From the NCBI GenBank assembly GCA_009746045.1, contig RPFO01000774.1:308001-372000 (forward strand): a DNA stretch of 64,000 bases. The letters run 5' to 3'. The stretch comes from Mesostigma viride. Lineage: Eukaryota > Streptophyta > Mesostigmatophyceae > Mesostigmatales > Mesostigmataceae. Numbering within the stretch: the stretch's first letter is position 1; every line of letters starts with the position of its first letter. Positions 33,017-46,156 of the stretch are shown here, one piece after another. The translations under genes were made by a program, and so were the position numbers. The notes under the pieces are model-generated. The model was not told the origin of the DNA. It ran no database searches and saw only the letters and a list, made by a program, of their open reading frames with translations.

Positions 33017-36000
33017 CTAATAGCCCTGCTGCACCGCAAAATCAGCCCGCGTACGGCGGAGCATGATGTCAGCCATGGCCCGAGTCAGCGCCACCGACAA
33101 GCGCTGACGCCAATATGACGTCCAGGTCCGCGCCGACCATGGGGCCCGCTGGCCCTCCAGGTCCAGCCGATCCTCCCGGAGCCGGCAACACTCCTTGAAG
33201 AAGGCGGAGGTCAGGGGCCCCATGGCCCCAAACTCCTCCAGGACAAAGGGCACCACACGATGGTGCCCGACGTCGCCGTAGGCCAGGAGCTTGGCCCGCT
33301 CCGCCCGGTCCGCCGTGTAACCTGCCGTGAGGGAGGCCCCAGCCACGTGGCTAAGAGCCAAGGGCCGCGCCACCGAAACGTCAATAAGCAGATGCCGGCC
33401 ACCCCCCTCAAAGTCCAGCACCACGATGTCAGGCCGGTGGTTGGGGGAATAGAAGGCAGCGCCATCCGCATCCTCGGACCGGATGTTCGCGTGGGGGAAA
33501 ACCGACCGAATCATGGCGAGCACCACCGTCAGGAGGACAGTGTGCAAATACAAATACCAATTCTGATTCTGTTGGCCCCCCATGCAGGCAAGGTAGTGAG
33601 TCCCCGTGGGATCCAGCGGCTGCCCACAGCTACCACAAGGCCGCCCGGCCGGAACAAGAGGCTGCGGGGCAAATAGCTGGTGCCGGAGCGCCACCGAGTA
33701 GTGGCTGGGAGCCAAGGCGAATGGGGGGGCCATGGGAAGAGCACGAAGGTACGCCGAGCCCACACTCCGCAAGGAAAGCGAGAACAGCCACGCACGTCCC
33801 TGGGCGTTGAGGTCCGCGAAAAGAGCAATCCAATCAGCCGTGTGCAGAATACCCGCGTAGGTTTTCTGGTGTTTATCGATGACGCGAGCAGGGAATGCGG
33901 CGGGAGATTGAACGGAGGCGACCGAGGGAGTGCCGCGAGGGAGGTGGCGCTGTACCGCCTGAGCGGCACGGACGGGAGAACAGGCCTGCTGGATCTCAGC
34001 ATAGGCCTCCTGGATGGCGGTGACGAAGGGCAAAGGGCTGCTGGGGTCCAGGAGGTCAGGCGCTGCCGTTGCCAAAAGGGGCAGGAGCCGGCAGCTTTCC
34101 GCCCACGACTGAGCGACGGAGCCCAAAAATGCTGCTGGGGCCAGCCGGGCGGCACGAGTCAGACCGCAGCCACCCATCCGTGCAGGCAGGGAGGCAATGC
34201 GAATAGCATGTGGCGGGAGGTCGGGGCCCGGGACCAGCTGCGCCAAGGCCGACTGGATGCGTTCGTCGTGGCCCTCGGCGGCCAGCCGGACCTGAGACGG
34301 AAGAGCGCCCCGGAGCCAGTGAACGACGCGAGGGTGAGCGCAAAACCACAGAAGCAGACCCTTGGTCTGCGAATCATGAAGGCGCGCAATCAAGGGCAGT
34401 ACCTCAGTGCGTGCCTCGAGGGCGGCCCGCAGAGCATCGATGACAAACGCGGGGTCGCCAACCGGAACGCCGAGGACATCCAACCCATGGAGGCGCTCGT
34501 CCCGGCCCAAGAGCTGGGGCGGAAAGCCGGAGCAATCACCTTGGGGCGAGTACACCGCGCACTTGGCAAGGGTCAACTGGAGGTTGATGTCGGCCACCGC
34601 GGTCTGCAGTGCCAGCAGAGCCGCGGTGGTGTCCGGCACAGGGCCCAGAAGGTAGATATCATCCAAGTAGGCCTGAATAGCGACCGCCGGGTGGGCAGCA
34701 TGGACCGCTTGGAGGCAACCCTGGAGGGGGGCGGCAAAGTACAGGGGTCCCAGGGGGTCCCCTTGCTGGGTGCCCGACCGCGACAGCAGGCCGCCGCGAG
34801 TGCCGTCCTCCATGATGTGAACCAGTTGGCCGGGCTGGCCGTAGCACACGGCTGTCCAAGCGTACAAGTCCTCGAAGGACTCCATGACGGCCGCAAACAT
34901 GCTGGCGCGGGACAGACTGTTGAACGCGTTGTGGCAGTCGACCTTGACGACAGCGTGGGTGGGGTGGGCCTCGAGGTAGGCCTGCACCGAATGGATGAGG
35001 ATATCCGCCCCGCCTGGAGTCGTCACCCCCAGCTGGGCCGCCACCGAGGTCTCACCCGCTGCGAGGGGCGGGCAGAAAAAGGCACGGAGCTCGGGCGCCT
35101 TTTGGCGGCAGATCACTTTGCCCACGAGCTTGCGGAGCACCTCACCGCAGGCGATCGGGCGCACCTTGCCCTCGGGGGGGGCAAGACACCCTTGAGCAGA
35201 GCGAGGAGGCGAGCGCCCGCTAACCACTCGCGCGCAGCGGGAGGAACGCGACCAGCCGCCAGGTCAATGAGGGTGTCAAAGAGAATGTCCTCGCCCCCAT
35301 GCCCCACCAGGACCTCCAAGTGCTCGTAGCGCCAGCCCGACGGCCCGGTAGAGGAAGCCCGCGGGACCGCACGCATCACCTCCAGGAAGCAGTCGCGGTC
35401 CAGCCGGAGGGGGGCCGGCAGGGGGTCCGGCACGGGCAGCTGGAATCCGGGCTCCGCAGGGTGAAGAGCCTCCAAGGCCGCCAGGGTAGCCGCATTGGCG
35501 GGGGCGAGCTTGGCCATTTCCAAGCGGGTCATGGCCCGGCTGAGCTGCCCCTCGCGGACGAGGCGGATGACGTCGGCGGCCACCCGCTCGAAGTTGACCT
35601 CCCCCGACAGCCGGGCCGTGCGCGGGGGCGGCACGCCAAACAGCCCCTCCCAGTCCCCCTGCAGAAAGCGTCGGCAACGGGCAATAACCGCACCCTGGAG
35701 GCCGCGCACACCACGCCCGAGAGGGGTGAGGAGCAGGCGGGGGGTCACCATGTGCAGTTTAAAGCCCAGCGGGTCGTCCGGAGCGGCGTGCATGCGCCGG
35801 AGAGAAACGATTGCACATTGCGCGAAAAGGCTACGCGCGCGGTGGGGGAGGTCGGTCAGGGTAGACGTCGGGTTGATGGCGCATGCATCCCAGGGAACCG
35901 TGTCAAGCCAACGCCAACTGGCCGAGTAGTCGGGCGGCGGGGGCTGGGAGCCGGTGGGAGCCGAGGCGGGAGGGGGGAGGGGGCCGGGACTGCTGGCCGG

Positions 36001-36614
36001 TTGAGGGGCCGTTGAGCAACACAGGCGCGCGCGTGCTGAGCGCGCCCGTGAATGGAGTACACCCGCTGGCAGTGAGCTTCCGGGCACCGGTAACAGCTCA
36101 TGGCCTGCAGATCCGCCCCGCCGAGATCGGGGTGCACAGCGCGAAGGTGCTGGCAGAGGAGGTTACGGTTGTGGAACACACCCGCACACGGGGACCCCGT
36201 GGGAAGCAGCACGGCACACCGGTGAAGGCCGTCGGCGGGCGCTGAGTGGCGGGGAGCGGCGCCAGCAAAGGCAGGACGTGGGGCCTGCGGCGTCTCCCCA
36301 GCCGGGCCGGCAGGCGCGCGCACCACGACCCGACCAGCGCCCGGCAGGCCCGCCGGGGCCACGGAGGAGGCAGTGCCCACCGGGGAGACCCCCAGCGGAG
36401 GGGGATCGAGAACGCCGGCGCCCCTCCCAGGGGGACTCGCCAGCGCGCCCGCGACCACCCCAGGCCCCGGCAACGAGGCCGGGGGCGGCGGCCGAGGGGT
36501 CGGGGAGGCAGCTGGCCCCGGGGCCCGGTGGGGACCCGGCAGGGGACAAGAGCTATATATGTACCATGTTCCTACTTGGTTGCTTGCCCTCCATAGTCCC
36601 AGTATGTCATCCAT
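33017..36614 (-). mobile_element. LINE with zinc fingers, reverse transcriptase and restriction-like endonuclease
   Basis: One minus-strand coding region, read in three frames because of two breaks in C-rich runs (near 35175 and near 35950-36000). The order of domains is that of early-branching non-LTR elements (R2/NeSL-type): N-terminal Cys/His fingers, reverse transcriptase, a CCHC-like knuckle, then a PD-type nuclease. No apurinic nuclease or separate ORF1 is visible. The 3' end near 33000 lacks an obvious tail. Likely a recently active copy if the two breaks are sequencing artefacts. Confidence 0.85.
33017..36614 (-). CDS. LINE polyprotein (frame-broken): fingers, RT, nuclease
   Basis: From ATG 36614: a proline-rich leader, then two Cys/His fingers (RCAVLLPTGSPCAGVFHNRN with LCQHLRAVH, and CYRCPEAHCQRVYSIHGRAQ). 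Next comes a helical linker (ERVAADVIRLVREGQLSRAM) and the fingers/palm of the reverse transcriptase: GPSGWRYEHLEVL, LLKG, EGKVRPIACGEVLRKLVGK, SGTQQGDPLGPLYFA and the catalytic AYLDDIYLLG. The C-terminal part has CGSCGQPLDPTGTHYLAC (knuckle) and the nuclease motif RPDIVVLDFEGGGRHLLIDV. The protein nicks DNA and copies its RNA at the nick. The break at about 35175 lies in a run of eight C that needs one more base to stay in frame; the break near 35950-36000 lies in the C-rich CCCTCCCCCCTCCC stretch. A plus-strand 549-codon frame over this region is a shadow. Confidence 0.8.
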
Positions 36615-37129
36615 GCAGGGTAGGGCAGTTTAGGAGTGTTTTTGTGCTTAGCTTGGTTGGCATCAACCTTACATGCACCCTCAACGTCGGAGAAACATAT
36701 AGGAAATGCTGGTGAGGCATGTTAGTGCTACCATCGTCAAGGCTATGCACGTATTTATACAAGGCTGGCCATGCTCGAGCTAGGGACGGTGAAGGCGTAT
36801 GAGGTGCGTGGTCACCCCTTTGCACTTTGTAAACATACTCCGAGCATCGTTTTGGTGCATGTTGGATGGCATATGAAGTGGCTTTGTGGGGTTACTAGAA
36901 CACTGAGTGGTCCTAGCTTAGCGCCTTGTCAGGTGACCACCCCAACTCTATTATTCTAAGCTCTCTACCCTAGCTAGGGGTCCTGTCTAGCGTGCTTCCC
37001 GCGTGTTTGCAAACGCGGGTGCTTCCCCACGGGAGGGGGTTCGTTGTCCTCTATGACTTGGGCCCACTTGGCCTTGTCCATGATCTTGTTCCAAATCACG
37101 GCTCCAGAGGCTAGTAGGTAGGCCCCCCA
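36615..37129. other. No gene; LINE C-terminal scrap
   Basis: Minus-strand translation near 37015-37125 gives GAVIWNKIMDKAKWAQVIED, resembling the IDKEKWAAICDK end of the LINE family at 1056-1310. The rest shows nothing recognisable. Confidence 0.4.
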
Positions 37130-38985
37130 TTAATTAATTAATTAATTAAACATGTGCTCCCGTTGGGGAGTCACGGAGCACCGAAGTGCTTGTAATCCCT
37201 GTGTGTGCACTACAGGAGAAAGGGCAGAGACCCCCAGTCTCCTTCATGCCAAAGGCATGCCACAGCTGCATTCGGGCGCGCTAGCTAAATGGACACGCTA
37301 ACGATCCGGCAAACTGTGGGTGCAATAAGACCCATGTAAGCGTAGCATAACGAGTATAGCGTGGGCAAGTAATCTGAACATATAGCCAGGGCGTAGCATG
37401 GCTGTACATACTATAGGACTAGGCTAAGGCTATGGCTGGTTGTGTACCGTGCGTTGGTGGCACGTGACTAGGTATGGGCACAGCTAGGCTAACATTCTAG
37501 GCTGCCTTAGCGGCAGTGACTCCAATGGTTACAAGCTAGGGCTATTGCTGTTCTAGCCCGCTGGGGGCGTCCACATCTTGTGGTTGATCATCAGGTCCCC
37601 GCCCCTCCAGTACACCTTGGGCTTCTGGGGGTCCTGCTTATGGCGGAGGTATTCCGGCCACAGGTCGCGTCGCTGCTGCATGTTGCTGAGCGGGGGTCAG
37701 GTCGTCATCCAGCGTCCAGGTGAGGTCGTGCAACCTCTTGCGACGAGAGAGGAACCGCTGCTTATCCTCAGGGGAGGGGAAGGTGAGCAGGACTGGTGGG
37801 GGAGCCGCCTTGTCCCGTGAGTGGGGAAGGCGGTGGCACCCACGCAGTTCTACCTCACCTACCAGGCCCATGAGGGTAAGAAGCTGTTTCTTGAGCTCGT
37901 CAGCAAGAGAGGTTGACGTCTCACCTGGCTTCTGGGGGAAGCGACGTAGCACCACTCGGCACTCGCGGCGAGCGCGGTCGGTGACCTCCCGTTGCTGGGC
38001 CTGGCGGTGGTCCTCCAGCTCCTGGAGCTTTGTGGCGATGGCGTCGGTGGTGGAGGCGGTGGCTGACCGCAGCAGGTCCGCGTAGGAGAGCGGCGGGAGG
38101 TCGCCAGCATCCTGCCGGGGGGGCTGGGATGCAATGGTGGCCGTCTGCTCCGCTATCTTTGGGACCTGTTTGGCCAGGGCCTCGGTGTGGGCAGTGATGG
38201 CCTCAAGCTTCTTCAGGAGCACGCCACACTTGCCCTCCACCTGGTTAAGGCGAGAGACAAGTGCAGCATGCGTTTCCGAAGCCTGCGCCGTGGTGTGTAG
38301 CGCCGTGAACTGGGGTTGTAGCTTGTGGACGACCTTGGTTTCCACGTTGGAGACCCGGGCCTCGACCTTGTTGAGCGTGGTGTTCAGCGATGTCAGCTGC
38401 TCGGCCAGCGGCCAGGTCACGTGCTCCTCCAGCACTGCGCGGATGTCATCCTTGCCGAGGGAGGAAGCCGATGGGGCTGCCGGCTGTGCGGGGGCTGGGG
38501 TGCGGAGCGTTCTGGTGATGTCGCCGAGGCGGATCTGGAATTGGCTGGTCAGGATAATCAGGCGTTGTTCTACTTCGTCCAAAGCATAGAGCCAGGACAT
38601 GTCTCCAATGTAGTCGATAGCCGCCGCCACCTTGGGCACGAAGAGCTTCCGCTCCTGTTCGAGGAACTGGAGAACCTCGATGCATGCCTGCGGCGACAAT
38701 TCTTGCCACCGGGTGAAGGAGAATCGTCGGTCGCCGGGGAGGAACTCACTCCATTTTCGATCGTGGCAGGGTTTCTTGGGCTCAGGCGAGGCGCTGGGCG
38801 ATGGGGCTGCTGGCGGTGGGTTGGCAAGCCCAGTCGGCTGGGCAGGAACGATGGGGAGAGGGTTGGGCTGGGAGCCGGTAAGCTCCTTTTCCAAACCCCG
38901 TTTTGCTTTTGGGGTCGTCATAGCTGCTTGTCACGTGATAACTTTGGCAATACTGCGTTACAGCCGTAACCGATTATACTGGCGT
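37130..38985 (-). mobile_element. ORF1-only retroposon, divergent copy C
   Basis: Same plan as copies A and B: a leader, an ORF1 (38921 to about 37560), a ~400-bp 3' UTR and a terminal (TTAA)n tail at 37130-37150. There is no ORF2. The 3' UTR matches fragments at 11561-11815 and 17083-17340, so this subfamily has at least three 3' ends in the window. The 5' boundary is approximate, and no target duplication was found. Confidence 0.7.
37560..38921 (-). CDS. LINE ORF1-like protein, copy C (late frameshift)
   Basis: The frame from ATG 38921 encodes about 420 residues. A central coiled-coil-like region (about 150-260: LTSLNTTLNKVEARVSNVET, LVSRLNQVEGKCGVLLKKLE) precedes an RRM/C-terminal block with VVLRRFPQKPGETSTSLADE, RGCHRLPHSRDKAAPPPVLL and RFLSRRKRL followed by DDDLTPAQQ. 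After about 37690 the homologous ending (DLWPEYLRHKQDPQKPKVYW) is in another frame, so one indel truncates the ORF at 37638. It shares the DDDLT-AQQ and YW-x-G signatures with copy A but little else, so the families separated long ago. Confidence 0.75.
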
Positions 38986-39290
38986 GTACGTCTGAATAAG
39001 GCGCATCGAATGCAGGTGGTCTGACCGAGTTTGGGGCTCAGACGCAAAAGATCTGGGCTCCGCAAAGATCTGGGCCCCCCATGTCCTCTATACTAGCTGT
39101 TTTTTGAAGGTGCGGGCCTTGCGGCGTCTAGCATCGCGGGGGCCGGCCCACGTAAGGAGGTGCCGGCCAGGCTGAGCTGGGTGCAGTCCCGTGGGGGCCA
39201 CGTGATGTATAGATCTACCTCAAGTGGTGCGAGCTAAGTGCCCTACTAGCTGCAGGCGCGCCGCTGCTTAATTAATGGTGCTTTTGATAT
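38986..39290. other. No gene seen
   Basis: GC-rich spacer between the ORF1 retroposon and the LINE reverse-transcriptase relic; nothing recognisable. Confidence 0.35.
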
Positions 39291-39294
39291 ATGG

Positions 39295-39550
39295 CATGCC
39301 GAGGTACAGGTCCTCATTGCGAACATGAGCAGCATATCCTACACGAAAAATGGTTCGCAGCATGCATGTTGGTGACCGCGTCGACCAGCTTTCGGGCCAG
39401 GTCGGCGGTGAGGGTACACGTCTCGGCCCCATACGTAAGAACAGAAAGGACGAGGACCTTCAACAGGTCCTGTTTCTCTATCTTGCCCAGGGGCTTGCGC
39501 CACAGGGCCCGGTATTGGCGTAAAGCGTGCCAGGCGAGGGAGATGCGGTG
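39295..39550 (-). pseudogene. LINE reverse transcriptase, C-terminal part (split by LTR element)
   Basis: Minus-strand translation gives ISLAWHALRQYRALWRKPLG, then DLLKVLVLSVLTYGAET, the thumb region that normally follows the YADD palm. The 5' part lies at 46858-47385 on the far side of a 7.3-kb LTR element; the CGGTG duplicated on insertion lies at 39546-39550. The frame degrades below about 39345. Confidence 0.8.
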
Positions 39551-40251
39551 TGTAACGACTAAAAATGTTGTGTTTGCAACAGCCTCAGTATCAACATTAG
39601 CGTGAAAAGATCTTTATACCTGGGTTGGAGTCGCGACAGATAACTTCACGTCCAGAGAAGCAATGAAGATGGATCTTCAACAGTTAAGGGAATGAGTCCC
39701 CACCCTTGTTAGACACAACAGACAATGTTATATCCAAGTCGACTATCTGTTGAAGTTATAGTTGACTTTTAGCGAGGGTTGTTTGTTTGATGAAACAAGG
39801 AATCCCTTGAATTACACCATAGCTTTAGCTTTCTTACACGCACACATGCACGGCCGCCACAATCAGTATAAAAGTCATCGTGCACGCAGAGTCGGCTCAA
39901 CCCTAACCCGAAAGAACCAATCAAAAGTGAGGATCACTCAAGGTAAGATCCTGTCCTCAGAATCCACAACACAGCACAAGGCCAGCACTACAGAATCTCC
40001 GTGACCTGGAACCAGATCCACCAGGTACGACAGTCTTAAAGAGAATCTATGACTGGCTGAACTAAACCATACAAAGTACCCCACGTGGATCAGGCCACGA
40101 CCAATGAGGGTAGAACAATAATTCGACAGATCTCAGCAGGCCCAATATCAATCATACGTCGAAGCCTCCTAACTATCCAAATAATTGTCCCCAAGAACTC
40201 ATAATAAGGTCACCAGTAGGAAAACTTTGGATGTAACATTTGGTTGTTACA
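39551..40251 (-). repeat. LTR (3' LTR of the minus-strand element)
   Basis: 701 bp, near-identical to 46157-46857; the one substitution I saw is GACAGATCTC here against GACCGATCTC in the partner. An 80-codon frame present in both LTRs is not a gene. Confidence 0.93.
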
Positions 40252-43200
40252 TATCTCCCCCTCAAGACAGGAACTCCCAGTTCCTAGAAGCCAAGAAGAA
40301 TAAACAACAACCTACACAAGAACAACACAACAATAAACAGGAAGTCCACCATCTCTTGGGACAAGCAGATGGGTTTTTACATCCCTGAAGCCAGGGCCTC
40401 CTATCTCATAAACATCTAGTCACAGGTGCTTAAGGAAGACAAGTCACATCCTTATCCACTACAAGCCCAGATAATCACAGCAATACGGGAAGTCATCCCG
40501 TCATCATTCTGGAATTCTGGAACTCCGGACTGGAACATCAGAACTGGAATGGAGCCCCCCCATCATCCATCCTGGAATCCCCCCCCTCACACCACAATCC
40601 AAAGCCCCCCTTTCCTTCTCAGCCCTGTTCCTCACAGGCTATACCAATCCCCATTCAGGCCACCTTGCCATTGGGTCCACACATGGGAAACTGCCCCACC
40701 ACGTGGGCCAACTCTGGCCAGTTCCTGCTGACCTTCAGCACCATGCAAGTCTCAGTAGCCCCTGCCACCATCTGGACAGCATAGCGGAAGCATGCCCCAG
40801 GAGAGGAGCACCACAGACTGACTCGCCGGGTCCATCACCCAAGTAGAGGACGTCTTGTGCCTGCTCACCCCTGATCTGTACGCTCACCAGAACTGCAGAA
40901 AGGTCTTGACCACAGACCACTTAGCACCTATCAGGGCACCAGCACCCATAGTGGCATCAGACGGACCCTAAGTTCCACAGTGTACTTGGGCAACCCGGGA
41001 TTGCAAAAGAGGTAGAAGTCTCCAAAGGAAAACACCTTCTGGCTGAGCTGGAGAAAGAAGGAACCAAATCAAAGTCACCCTTCTGAACTGAAACTCCAAC
41101 AGCTCCCTGTAGGAAGCCTCTCCCATACTCACTGGCTGCAACTGAGTAAATGCCTCCTTCAAGGCCTCAGGTAAGGCTGCTAGCATGTCCTGCCCCTCAG
41201 TAGGCCTCATATCAAACTCAGGTCCTGGTGACAATGCATACATCCTATGCAGCAGATGAGCCACAAAAAGGGGAGCCACTCTCATACAGGCTGGTGTGCA
41301 TACATGAACCACGTCTTAATCATACCAGGCATCAAGCCCTAGGTGAACAACTCCATATGTCATATGTCGGGGTACAACACAGAAGTCACTCTCCATGTGC
41401 CATCCAGGCTCAGATCCCCTCAACTATCCTCAGAAGCTGGTCACCAAGATCTGGATGTCATCTCAGCTTAGTCCCACCAAACTCCCCCAAGAGTCCATCC
41501 CACTCAACTCAGATCCCAGTCAGATTCGATGAGTCCACATGAATCCAGGAAGGAGTCAACAGGGTCAAGGCACCTAAGCCAAACAAGGTGAGGCCACTCC
41601 AGGTTCTGGGACACCACCCTCCCTCAGCTAGAGTCCACGGGTGAAGGACAAGCCTGACATTCCCAGGGATAACGGGTCATCCACAGGGATCCATGCCATG
41701 AATACTGACAGCTCTCACTGCTTGATCAGGGCAGGAAGCAGAGTGTCATGTAGCAAGGCTAACCCTCTATACAGCCAACCCCCCATAATTAACTTGGGCT
41801 GCCAGGGTCCAAGGCTCATCAGGTCATAGCAGGCTGGATGGATGCCAAGAATGCTCAATCCTAACACAGGGCTGGCATGAGCTTCTGCTGCAGCAAGTCC
41901 AAGGCCCGCTGACACCCGGCAGTCCACGCAAACTGGAACGAGGAAACGTCAACAGCGCCCCAGGTGGAAGTGCAGTCACCAAGAGACAGGAGCAATCCAG
42001 CAGGAAGACGTCGCCAACAGGGTCGCCTCATGAAGAGCAAGGTTATCTCAGAAGTACGCCCATGAGGCCGTGGACAGGGTTGTCTCCAGTGGGTACCCGT
42101 CAGCAGGTTGGGGAGATGCAACAAAGCACAGCCAAAATAGCCCACCGATGGCCAGCGAAACCAGGATACCATCAGGTTCTATGAGGATAGTCAGGGATCT
42201 ATGAGGAGACCCAGAAAAGATGAACTGAAATCCCAAGGTGTCTCCACGCTATGATCCTCATAGATCTCCTCCCCACCAGAACAAAATTTCCCCCCCTCCA
42301 GTCGCACCCACAGGAGTAAGAGTGAGGTAAAGCCACATCTCCTTAGTAGCTAGTACTCTCAACCCATAGCCAGTGGCTTTTTATGAGCCAAGGCACACTA
42401 TTTCTCCATAAGATGCCTGGGAAACCATCCACAGCCTTGATAGGGATAGCAAAAGATCCGTAATGCCTCACCAGCATTATGAACGGTATGCCCCAACTGG
42501 TAAAGCGTAGCACACGCTACCCCATGCAAGGTTTAGACGCAGCCCAATCCCCTGCACGCCCTGCTCCCCACACAAATCCCCCTCAGCATAACTGGTAAAC
42601 TGGAGACTACCAGCATGCCTAATAATTCCACCCCTCTGCGTAGAATAAGCTGTAATAATCCTGGTATCAACTTCCCAAGATTGACAGCATAACCTAGCAG
42701 GAACAAACGCCATGGAATACGCATAAGGACAGAGGCCCAGCCAACCATAGAAGGGTGGGGGAGGCCTGTCTCTCAGCCCACTGACCCACTGGTGGCCTGC
42801 AGGGTCTCTCTATAACGGCGTCCTATGCACCTCATGACTAAAGATGGGATGGGCACTACAGCAAAGTGTCCAAGACGGAGTTGCATACAGGGCAGCTTGA
42901 GAGCAAACTGAAAGCAATCACCAATCAGGCAACTGATGTGCTCAAGCTTGGCAGGGCCCCCAGCAACAACATCACTCCCCGCAACCATCCAGGTGGCACT
43001 ACCATGCAAGGTAATGTGGGCATTAGGATCGAAGGAGCCCAAGACAAGGTTGCACAAGTAGGGCAGCATAAGGGTATGCTGGATGAGGCCATCAGTCATC
43101 AAACAGATACACCCTCAGCTTGGCAGGGCCCTAGCAAGTAGACTGAACAATGTCCCCCTAGTCAAAGCATGGAAGGTAGTATCCATGTTCGTGAACCACG

Positions 43201-44559
43201 TAGACTGCCAAATGGTATTAATGTCAGTGTACCACGGATACTGATGCATATGAGGCAGGTTGTAAGGGTGGTAAAGGGCTGAATGGGTCCCTCAACAAAC
43301 CCACACCTCTAAGCTCATGTGAGCCCCCGCCCAGCACCCAGTAGTCCAACTCCTCAATTAAGAGGCAACGGAGTGGGCACCATTGTCATCACTGTCATGC
43401 CAAAGATTCCAGCCGGCCCCACAGTTGTAGCTCCGTTGATCCCGCCCATCATCCAACCCACAAGGACATCCTACCCATGCAAACATGATGCCAGACCCCC
43501 CGTGCAAGCAGTCCTATTCATACAACCATCATGCTGTGCAAGCAATCAGCTCAAGGGCGGATGGTGTACTATCAAGACAACAAGCCATCCTGGCACCATG
43601 CAAGCAAGGATAAGTCCATAGCAGGGCAAAGCAAGGGTAGGAGGTTACTCATCTGCACACGGCTGGCTTGATGTCCACCAGCAGGCAGGACCCAACACCG
43701 CGTCAGGAGCAGGCACCAGCATTACAGATACGCGTCACTTGGGCGTCCCCAAGTCACCAGAGTCCCAGCGGCCACCATGCAGTGCTTGATGAAGTCTCCA
43801 CCATTGAGTGCTTGCAGTCACCACCAACAGCACTAGTCCACCACCAGGATACTCTCCAGCGTCGCCTCCATGCACCATGTCCGCCATCGACAAGTTACCA
43901 ATCCCCCACTGGCCTCAAGTCCCCAATAGGCTACTGCCACCACGCCCAATCAGCGTTGGACCACCCCCACATGTGGGTAGTCAACACAGCGGTTGCCTGA
44001 CTGGACAACCAAGACTAGCTGCTTGCGCCGGTCACGCGATGGGGAAGTGACTAAGCTGCTTTAAGGAGGCCTGGAACGGACACCAATGAGCCTGGCTCCA
44101 GAAGGAGCAGGTAGCCAGAACTCCTAAGCCTAAGGAGTGACAAGGGCCTGAGGTGGTCCAACAGCCAGCACAACTGCCCAAAAGTCAAGAGAATGGGCCT
44201 AAAAGCGCCTTGCCCAGTGTCAAAAATTCTGATCTGAGAACTATATCAGATATATTCACAGATAAGAACTATGACAGCAGCCCTGGTGTCCATACTTGCT
44301 GTCCTAGTGCACCTCCTAGGCCCAACAGGGGCCATCTGCCAACAAGCAGTGGTAACCATCATATCCTCGGAGAAGTAAATGTGTGGTCACAATGGTCTGG
44401 CGCAGGTAAGGGCCCCAACTGGCAAGTGACCCACACCCCACTTGTAAGGGGACGTTGTCAAGCAAGTGGTCCACCCCCTCTGGGAACATGTGTCAAAGGA
44501 CACCGTCTGGCAAGTGGGCAACCCATGCAAGAGACCCCTGGCAACTCATGGGTGCCCGT

Positions 44560-44815
44560 GTGATACCCTCCGGGGGACAACCTACTGCAGGTATCCCGAT
44601 GTCCCCTGATGTGGTGGCATCTACCATGCCATATGCCTCCATGATAGCATCTGGCAACCCTTTGGCAGACCTGGGATATCCAACTCATGTGATACCCTTT
44701 TGGGGACAACCCACTGCAGGTATCCCGATGTCCCCTGATGTGGTGGCATCTACCATGCCATGTGCCTCCATGATAGCATCTGGCAACCCCTTTGGCAGAC
44801 CTGTGATATCCACTC
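44560..44815. repeat. ~130-bp tandem duplication inside the LTR element
   Basis: Two copies share GGGGACAAC, GCAGGTATCCCGATGTCCCC, TGATGTGGTGGCATCTACCA and CTCCATGATAGCATCTGGCA. The 244-codon minus-strand frame across it repeats the same peptide and is best explained by the duplication. Confidence 0.85.
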
Positions 44816-46156
44816 CCCCGCAGAAATTTTCTCAGGGTAACTAGACACAGCTGTCCAAGTATGATAGTGGAAACCCCGTACCTGCTGTTGTTCTGCCCTG
44901 GCATGTGTGATGCCGTCTGGAAATTACATTGCAGACAGCCAGGATGTCCACTCCCCCGCAAAAAATTGCTCAGGGTAACCAGACGTAGCTGCCACCAATC
45001 TGGACCACTCTGGACAACTCCTAGGGAGCTCGCCCTTTCCATAGTACCATGTTGATAGTGGGAACAACTCAGATGCCGTTGTTCTCCTCCCCACCAAAAC
45101 CAAACCACCATCCACGTGGGAGGAACCAAAGCTCCACCTAGAACGCCTCCACTGTCATGTTGCTCAACAAGAAAAGGAAGAGTTTCCCTCACAACTGAAA
45201 TAAATGTTTGGCGACGCGTGAATTAAGAACGTGCCACAGTCCTTAAACAGCTAGGGTAGGCTGCCCATGCAAAAAGAAAGGCAGCCATGAATCCCTACTG
45301 TCCGCTCATCCGGAGCCACCCTCAAAAGACACGAGGTGTAACCTGAGCCACACCGTAACAATGTCGTCAAAGAAAAGCAGCACCGGGAAAAAAACAACCT
45401 GAGACAGCGACGTAGTCAGGCGGTCGCGGTGGTGGTCGTGCGTGCAGCCGCAACCCGGAAGCCGGGTGATAGGTGCCGTCGGCAGCAACAGTGCGTCGGC
45501 TCAGACATAACCCGTAGCGCCATGTCAGCCTGGCGGAAAACAGAGCCGGCAGGAAAAAAAAACAGCTCCTAGCAGGATTCTGGAGCCGGACCTGCTGAGC
45601 TACTGGACCAACACTCCGCATTGCCCTGCTCGAAACGTAGCAACACTTGCGTAATGCTAGTATATAAAGATGTTTGGAGCTAGGAGGAGACTGCGGCGTC
45701 AGCAGCCACGACAGACAGGGCGGTGGTCGGACTTCAGCACGATGCGGCCAGCCAGCCGACAGCCCGTAAGTAAGTACGCTTGTCTATGAAATATTGCACG
45801 AATCCAAATAGTTGACGTCTGGGAGTAGATGAAAAAACCCTTTCATCACCGGTCGTCCGTTGAGCTGCTAAAGATGTGGTTGCATCTTCAACTCTCTTAC
45901 TTCATAACGGTGGTTGTGTCTCCGGGTTACTCATCACTCCATGGGTCGCGCATGCCGGACTGGGAAGACGTTAGAGACTTGTGAGCTCAAAGCAGCTCTC
46001 AGAGCAAGACTGTCACATAAGGATGAGTCACACTCTAAAAACTGTCCGAACACACAGCATAACGTACCCTCTCTGGGTCGGGCATGACTTTCATTGTTAA
46101 CCGTGAACTAATACTATCAAGATAACCAACACCAAGGTAGAAACCTCCGATACCAA

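Noticed and set aside
33680-35329. 549-codon plus-strand frame
   Set aside because: It lies antisense to the reverse-transcriptase coding region and has no motif; GC-rich shadow.
42477-42713. Possible copia RNase H remnant on the minus strand
   Set aside because: A loose resemblance around SLQFTSYAEGD is not accompanied by the catalytic residues or neighbouring RT motifs.
44458-45192. 244-codon minus-strand frame in the LTR element
   Set aside because: Its repeated peptide reflects the 130-bp DNA duplication, and it lacks any Gag or Pol motif.
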